Shown here: positions 58,427 through 64,000 of the stretch, piece by piece
Layout of the letters: every line of letters begins with the position of its first letter
How positions within the stretch are numbered: the stretch's first letter is position 1
NCBI GenBank assembly: GCA_963556145.1
Contig: OY744468.1
Coordinates: 1,178,001-1,242,000 of the forward strand
Length of the DNA: 64,000 nucleotides
Reading direction: 5' to 3'
Source: Hygrocybe punicea
Lineage: Eukaryota; Basidiomycota; Agaricomycetes; Agaricales; Hygrophoraceae
The notes under the pieces: generated by a model
Seen by the model: only the letters and a program-made list of their open reading frames with translations
What the model was told of the DNA's origin: nothing
Database searches by the model: none
Translations under genes and position numbers: made by a program

Positions 58427-59070
58427 TAGGGCAGGTCAAGGGTATGCAATACCCCCAGGGGTTAAGAGTACGGGTACCACGGGTTAAGGGTATGAGTCCA
58501 GCCTCAGAATACCCGCAGTACCCACACGGGTATGGGCTGTATTTTTTTTGGGAGAAGAAACATCAAAAACTCAATTTTTGGGGTATTTTTCGCTATTTTT
58601 GAGGGATATAATGAGAATCATTGCTTGTAAAAATATGTAAAAATGCTCTCAACACTCCCCACGGTATTCTAAACATTGTGTTCCTTTACACTAAAGGGAT
58701 CCGACCAGTATTCTGTCCACAATAATCATCAAAACCACCAAAAACAGGTAAAAATGGGGTATTTTGCATGTTTTTGAGGGATATAATGAGAATCATTGCT
58801 TGTAAAAATATGTAAAAATGCTCTCAACACTCTCCACACTATTCCGAACATTGTGTACCTTTACACTAAAGGGATCCGGCCAGTATTCCGTCCACAATAA
58901 CCATAAAAACCACCAAAAACAGGCAAAAATGGGGTATTTTGCATGTTTCTTCCTGTACCCCTGCAAAACCCGTGCCATACCCGTACTTTTGGCCTCGGGT
59001 ACGTACCTGTGACGGGTACGGGTCCGAGTACAGCCCCAGAGCACTGCGGGTGTACCCCTGACTGGCCCTA
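58427..59070. mobile_element. hAT-like MITE with an internal duplication
   Basis: 644 bp, imperfect ends TAGGGCAGGTCAAGGGTA and TAGGGCCAGTCAGGGGTA (right end, reversed), 8-bp duplication GTCCTATA. Non-coding. The centre is a direct duplication of about 177 bp (58580-58758 and 58759-58934; shared GATATAATGAGAATCATTGC). Subterminal sequence is rich in CGGGTAC. Its removal restores the Helitron frame around GTPDIGPLIPIE. Confidence 0.88.
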
Positions 59071-59444
59071 GTCCTATATCTGGGGTACCATCAATACAAT
59101 CATCGAGCCACCCTGACCTTCAAAGTTCTTTCAGCTATTAGCATTTGATTCTTCCTCTTTTGTCCTTTATGGCCAAGTTTCAGAAGTATTTCTGTGTCAT
59201 TATTGTCTTCATCAATATTATTGTTGAAGTCATCACCATTAACAGCTAATTCAGCATTGTGCATGTCATCTAGTTCATCAAGACCGTTTGAATTCGCCCA
59301 TGAATATGTTATATCTGCAGTATTATTCTTCTGACATTTAGCAGAGAAATCATCTCTTGCATCCAAACACTCATACCACAGACCAAAGTATTTCATGATC
59401 TCCACCTCTCTTTTAGAAAACTCATGGTGTATGAAAGCATTATC

Positions 59445-61056
59445 TCATGTTTGTAATTTACATTTGAGTTCTTTGCCACTTCTCCATGGCTTGAAAAATG
59501 TTAACATTGTACAACAATAATATTCTCGATCATCACGGTCAGCCCTTGGCAAAGTGTTTGGAATAAAATTAGGAACTATAAAAGGATCATTCTCTTTCAT
59601 TTTGGCGTGGTGTGTAAGATACTGTGGATAATTGGGATGTAAAGTATAATCTCTTTCATTTTTCATCAATTTATTAAGATGAACTGCATTTGTTTTATCT
59701 GCTATTCCTGTGCTTGCATTTCTATTCAAACTATCAGGTTTTGGAATTTCATCTATTTCCATGAACATATCATTACCAACAACATCAGACAAGTTGTCAT
59801 CACTGAAATCATTAGTAGGTTCAGTGAAAGAGTCAGACAAATCATCACAGCCTAGATTGTCAAAAATATGGTTTTGCACTGGTTCTTTTCTGGCCCTTTT
59901 GATTTTTGTTTTGGTGCATCTTTTATTTGGTTCCATAGTGGCTAGACGTATCCAGTCATACAGTGATACATTATCATATAAGGCTGATCTAAACATATAA
60001 TTATTTACTTTGGAAAGTCCAATGTATGCACCATTATTCTTACCAAGAACAACCTTTTGTGCATTATTTTGGTCTTCACATATATTAGGAATTTCTTCAT
60101 CAGACCATGCACTGATAACCTCTTTAACATAAGACCTCCAAAAGAATGGCACAAATTTATGACTGGTGTAGTTATCAGGATTTCCAAGCACATATAATGA
60201 AGCCATTGGAGCACCAATCTCCATTTTGGAGGTGAGTGAATTGACTATTTGTGTAAACGGTTTTCTGACTTTGTCTTTTCTTGTCAGGTCACCACCAATC
60301 ATTTCGGAATTCTTGTCAAAAATACTTTTTATCACTTCAAAAATGCTATAGGTCTTCAAGGAGAATTTTGTAATATAATCTGTTATGTATGCAACTATGG
60401 CCTTTATAGCAGTACCTGATAATAAGCTGGTCACATCAGAATTGCATTGTAGCATATATGTAACTTCAGGTGTCACTGTGTTCATCCAAGGTTCACCATG
60501 CTTGAGGATAAGAGCACCAGTGTTAGGTTCTACAAAAGTTTGTAGAAAGATATCACAAGGAAATCGTTGTATACATTCACCTTTCGAAATAAGACAATAT
60601 GGCTTTTTTGTGCCATCATGCTTGTTATGTAAATTTAATCGCAATAAAAGATCATCTACAACATCTTGAAACCTTTGCCACCATGTTGATCTTTTGTTGT
60701 GATATTGACAATTCATGGAACAATTATATGATGGTGAATCTGGCAGGACACATGTCGGTGGTTGATATTCAGGTTTCAACATTATTTGTTCCATTTTCTG
60801 TGATACCTCATCTTTAGAACCTGTCATGAATTGTCCTACACACAAACTTTCCAAATGTTCCACTAATCCTTTTTGAAAGTCAGAATTTTCACCTATCATT
60901 TTGTCACGTATTTCCTGAGGTGTAAGGCATCCCTTTATCCACAGCAGCATATGAAGATGCAAGGTAAGACGTCCTTGTTCCTCTACTGTTGCATAATAAC
61001 CTGATGTGTTTCCATACAGGCCAGGATGAGATTCATTTATTCCTAATATATGTTTG
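59445..61056 (-). pseudogene. Helitron 2, Rep-domain half (minus strand)
   Basis: Reads, from the inversion breakpoint, KHILGINESHPGLYG, then YYATVEEQGRLTLHLHMLLWIKG (the HLH of the HUH nuclease, near 60960), LLRLNLHNKHDGTKKPYC, CIQRFPCDIFLQT, AIVAYITDYITKFSLKTY (Rep tyrosine region), PFFWRSYVKEV, RADRDDREYYCCTMLTFFKPW. It runs to TGA at 59445-59447, where Trp is expected (QT*DNAF). Downstream of it the same protein continues at 59405. The missing start of the protein lies in inverted orientation at 63110-63649. Confidence 0.85.
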
Positions 61057-61545
61057 CCTGTCTTGACACTCAATGGAATTATTGCCCATGATATTATTGA
61101 GGGCTCAGTCAATGCCACTCGCTTTCTCGAGTTCCTCCGTGAGCTTGTGGTATGTATTCTCTTTTTATAATTATAGTCATACTAATTCTTGGAATATGAC
61201 AGCTTCCTCTCACGAACCCATACCCCGGTCCACGCAGTGTTATCATACTGGACAATTGCAGCATTCACCATGGTGACGATGTTCGTGAATTGATCGAGGA
61301 AGCCGGTATGTCTGACACATGGTGATAGGCTTCCACTAATCCTTTCTCACAGAATGTAAACTCATCTTCCTTCCAGCATACTCTCCCGACTTCAATCCAA
61401 TCGAGCAAGCTTTCTCGTCTATAAAGGCATTTATTCGGAGACATTGGCAGGATCAATCATTATGTCTACTTGATAGGGCTTGCCACAACATCACACCTGA
61501 GAAAGCGCAATCTTATTTTCGAGCATCAGGTTACATTGTGTAAAG
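61057..61545 (+). pseudogene. mariner transposase, C-terminal half (inside the inverted segment)
   Basis: Exons 61057-61149 (PVLTLNGIIAHDIIEGSV, FLEFLREL), 61203-61305 (RSVIILDNCSIHHGDDV, second catalytic Asp), 61353-61545 (LIFLPAYSPDFNPIEQAF, third acidic residue; ends ASGYIV, stop). Introns 53 and 47 nt. The N-terminal half is at 63650-64000 on the other strand. Confidence 0.88.
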
Positions 61546-61608
61546 TTTATATGTCTGCAATATATGATTTGAAGGACCGCTGAAAAAATTCACTTCTTGT
61601 TCGCTACA

Positions 61609-62974
61609 ATGTCAGTGCCGTCGAATGAATCAAGCTTTCGTTCAACCCCAGAGCCTCCTCAACACACTGTTATGGTTGCCGCCCACCTGACACATCATAC
61701 CATGGTCGCTGCCAAGCAAGGTTCCAAGGCAAAACCGAAGTCAAAAAAAGAGACGAAGACGAAAGAATTGTCACACTCATTTTCGCCCACTGTTGATAAC
61801 TACCTCAAACTTCTCAATGGAATTCTGGCCAAGCATGGTGAAGAGAAGTACAACATTACGGAGAAGAAGCGCTATGGCATTCGGGTTTTGTGCCCTCCTG
61901 CAAGAGCGTATGTATTCTTGATCATCTACGCAATGAATTTTATTGATAAACTTACAGGAAAGCAGATGCCCTTGACGTTGACAACTTCCAAGAATTTCAA
62001 GAGCTCACAAACAATATTATATCTAATAAACCGACCAAGACTACGGCATGGCACGTTTCCGAGGCATTCTCGGGAGAAAATATGCAAATGATCATGACGC
62101 CGGTTACATGTACATCTTCAAGGATGGAACCACTCTGCCTCTTACCCCTCTAATGATGAAGGAGTGGTCGCGTGCTTGTGTGAGGATCAGCTAAATTTTC
62201 TAACTATCTTACCATGCTGACTTGTGATTTTGACAGTATGAAGGCGACACATCAGTCAGGCTTCCACCCCAGACAGAGTTGTTTGACCCCGTAAAGCGTA
62301 GAGCCATACTCAATGCCACACGTCGTCTGCCACCACCTTCCTCCACTCCATCTGGTGTGAGTGACCTTGCACACCTATCTACTATTGTTTCGGCACTTGT
62401 TGGCAACCGGCTGTCTTTACCTGCAACCCCTGTCACGCCAACTCACCCTCAGACCATACATGGAATGGCTGCCAGTCTTGACTTGCCAGCTACACCCACT
62501 CCGTCAAAGCTCCCACGCTTCCTATTACATGTGGAACAAAAGTTGGGAGTTCCTAAAGCTTCATTGTATGAAGCTTCATTGAAATCCAACGGCTATGGCC
62601 CCGATATCCTTCATCTTGTCCCAGATCCAGTCCTCGCTGAGATGGGACTCCTTCCTGGCGATATCCTTCGTCTAAAGGCTGGATCTACCAACTGGTGGAA
62701 TGGCCCCGATGCCAAACGAAAGCATGAAAAAGATCAGAGCACTGTCTCTCGACCTGAAACCCCTCCAACCAAGAAAGTCCGATATGAACAACGTTACACT
62801 GATGGTGGTGCCAAGACCTTTTTTGGCCCAGTCATGGAGCCTGGGGACCGAACAAAGGATGACCTCGAGACCCCTTTCTATTGTGACACTGTCAAGGCAA
62901 TGATTCCTATCCCTCCTGGTTACACTGTCATACTGGGCGAGGATGATGATGACCCATTCCGTGTAGAGTTTTAG
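61609..62974 (+). pseudogene. SAM-like domain gene inside the inverted segment, one frameshift
   Basis: ATG at 61609 (MSVPSNESSF). Exon 1 to 61907 (LLNGILAKHGEEKYNITEKK), intron 61908-61957, exon 2 61958-62179, intron 62180-62236, exon 3 62237-62974. Exon 2 begins in one frame (KADALDVDNFQEF, NNIISNKPTK) and ends in another (YGMARFRGILGRKYAND, TPLMMKEWSRAC), so a 1-nt indel near 62040 is likely. Exon 3 holds a helical SAM-like segment (LPRFLLHVEQKLGV, VLAEMGLLPGDILRLKAGS), a nuclear-type basic patch (TKKVRYEQR), and an acidic end. Family recurs in mushrooms; function unknown. It may be a passenger next to the Helitron start. Confidence 0.65.
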
Positions 62975-63109
62975 TAGTGGTACCATCTCCAAACGGTGAC
63001 GGTCATTATAGCTTATTTTCTCTTATCTCCTACTGACAACTCACATAATCATGATACAAGCTGTGTTATCAAGTATATAGTGTTCATAATATACCCGATT
63101 GCTCTCTTT

Positions 63110-63649
63110 TGAACTGAGCCTGAGCAAGAAGCTTGGCTGGAGCTCTTTCAGTGTGCGGTTTTGCGGGGTCCTATCAACAAACAAAACCAACATGAAACTT
63201 TTTGAAATCAAAATTCTGCAAACTTGTGAAAACCGCTGTAAATATCTAAGTCTGTGGTCCAATGGTAAACCCATGACATTACACCCAAAAACACTTCTGG
63301 TCATGACAACAGCTGTTTTAGATGACCTCTCTAAAAGATTGTCTAGAGGTGATAGGGTCAAACCAGATACACCTGAAGAAAAGGCATGTTATAGGCTCAT
63401 ATCAGACTTGGATCACGTAGCCGGTCAGGTCAAAGGTTCAATTAATAACAAGAAATACATGCAAAATGAGATTTGGTCTCTGATATCCTATATTGGTGCT
63501 CTGACTTGGTTTATCACTTTTGCACCTGCTGACATCAATCACCCACTATGCTTATATTATGCTGACAACAAAGAAAAGTTTTATCCTAAACTACGTCTAC
63601 CCCAGGATTGTTACAAACTAATTGCAAACAATCCAGTTGCTGGAGCCCA
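63110..63649 (+). pseudogene. Helitron 2, N-terminal half (inverted relative to the rest)
   Basis: Reads LFEIKILQTCENRCKYLSLW, LHPKTLLVMTTAVLDDLS, CYRLISDLDHVAGQVKGS, NEIWSLISYIGALTWFITF (the conserved block before the Rep motifs), LCLYYADNKEKFYP, CYKLIANNPVAGAH, then joins mariner sequence at 63650. Upstream, LFQCAVLRGPINKQNQHET appears in another frame, suggesting a further slip near 63180. Confidence 0.85.
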
Positions 63650-64000
63650 TAGGATCGAATAACGTTGACCACGAACAAAGCACCTGCGCTGCATGCATCG
63701 TTGGCCCACCACTGCCCAACCCTTTGATCTACCAGATGTGCGCTGGTTCTTTGCAGCTTCATCGATAAACATAAACATTTCGGGATCGGTAACTTCATCG
63801 GCTATCCTATTCATGTAAGCTGAATGAACGAAATCGTTGCGCTCAAGAGCTTGAACCGAGACTCGTTTGTGAGAGAGGTGAAGGCGGCGGAGTGTTCGTA
63901 GTAATGTCGGTAGAGTTGTTTTGACACCTCGTTGTGTGAGGAGGGAGGACTGGATTTCATCCAGGTAGATACAATGTTGTTTCTGAAGAAGGCTTTTGAT
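63650..64000 (-). pseudogene. mariner transposase, N-terminal half (to window edge)
   Basis: Minus strand, open from the window edge: CIYLDEIQSSLLTQRGVKT (helix-turn-helix), RRLHLSHKRVSVQALERN, then the first catalytic Asp in MFMFIDEAAKNQRTSGRSKG and GQRYSIL at the breakpoint. Continues, after re-inversion, with PVLTLNG at 61057. The true start lies beyond the window. Confidence 0.88.

Larger units (their letters stand above)
56132..59405 (-). pseudogene. Helitron 2 helicase and C-terminal protease-like part, decayed
   Basis: Minus strand, from YFGLWYECLDARDDFS (59405) through acidic linker, frame slip near 59115, DGTPDIGPLIPIE (after removing the MITE), Walker A GGMADTGKSQVI (near 58060), PTGGGAALVNGSTYH, VDYIFIDEVSML, frame slip near 57750, DFGQLPLAMSGAP, ILCENMRQT, LDICVGMPVMLRNN, slip and TGA near 57060, LDTLFVRLLNPSKEI, FAMTDYACQGRTH, YTCLSRSASAARTI. 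The last part, FIWDAQNWSCAYDSLFTVLLA, has the SCAYDS Cys context of a cysteine-protease-like domain often fused to agaricomycete Helitron helicases, and is cut at 56132. Confidence 0.82.
61057..63649. other. inverted segment (2593 bp) with breakpoints in a Helitron and a mariner gene
   Basis: Left edge joins Helitron 2 minus-strand sequence (KHILG) to mariner plus-strand sequence (PVLTLNG); right edge joins Helitron plus-strand sequence (NPVAGAH) to mariner minus-strand sequence (RYSIL). Reversing exactly this segment makes NPVAGAH run in frame into KHILG and RYSIL into PVLTLNG. About ten residues usually present between the two Helitron motifs are absent, so a small deletion probably accompanied the event. 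Confidence 0.85.

Noticed and set aside
61597..61609. Earlier TTG start for the SAM-like gene
   Set aside because: ATG at 61609 is adjacent and preferable; nothing conserved lies before it.

Overview
The window is nuclear DNA of a filamentous fungus, most likely an agaricomycete (mushroom-forming basidiomycete). The evidence is the many 48-57 nt GT-AG introns and the element families present: KDZ transposon, DUF6729/AT-hook gene, Helitrons with Pif1-like helicase, Tad-type LINE, and Tc1/mariner with small introns. There are no bacterial features. Nearly all of it is a nest of mobile elements; only about 16.9-22.4 kb looks like host sequence.

Layout. (1) 2-410: 3' end of a Tc1/mariner transposase gene. 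(2) 1267-17006: a gene of a multicopy agaricomycete family, cut by a very young Ty3/gypsy element (1485-15744; LTRs with one difference seen; TSD CCGC). That element carries gag-protease, pol and an antisense spliced gene. Its gag-pro/pol boundary is split by a second young, non-autonomous LTR element (5029-9472; TSD CGAGC) with a Tf1-like self-priming site and two overlapping ORFs. (3) 18.4-21.6 kb: host genes, including a SAM-like, coiled-coil, tail-anchored protein. (4) 22462-29921: a complete KDZ-type DNA transposon (about 300 bp TIRs, 8-bp TSD) with a decayed transposase and two cargo genes. (5) 30.1-33.8 kb: decayed DUF6729/exonuclease gene and a DUF6532-like remnant. (6) 33.9-47.8 kb: a Helitron interrupted by a 3'-truncated Ty1/copia element, itself interrupted by a full-length LINE (39097-46092), itself hit by three copies of one MITE. 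(7) 47.9-55.4 kb: a palindromic fold-back sequence holding a 5.8 kb TIR element (48894-54718, TSD TCAAAAAC). It encodes one apparently intact seven-exon 1663-residue protein with a P-element-like catalytic layout and a C-terminal PHD finger. (8) 55.6-61.06 kb: tandem repeats and a second Helitron on the minus strand, hit by a hAT-like MITE. (9) 61057-63649: a 2593 bp inverted segment whose two breakpoints lie inside a Helitron ORF and a mariner ORF; re-inverting it restores both frames. (10) 63650-64000: the other half of that mariner.

How it works together: the nesting order gives a relative history. Helitron 1, then copia, LINE, MITEs; separately, host-family gene, gypsy A, element B. Almost every premature stop in the older elements can be explained by one transition (CGA to TGA, CAR to TAR, or TGG to TGA), and duplicated target sites show the same ACG to ATG change. 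This fits cytosine-deamination (RIP-like or methylation-driven) decay. The two LTR elements and the PHD-bearing element largely escape this and look recently active. Domain names are from memory of motif patterns; no database search was run.
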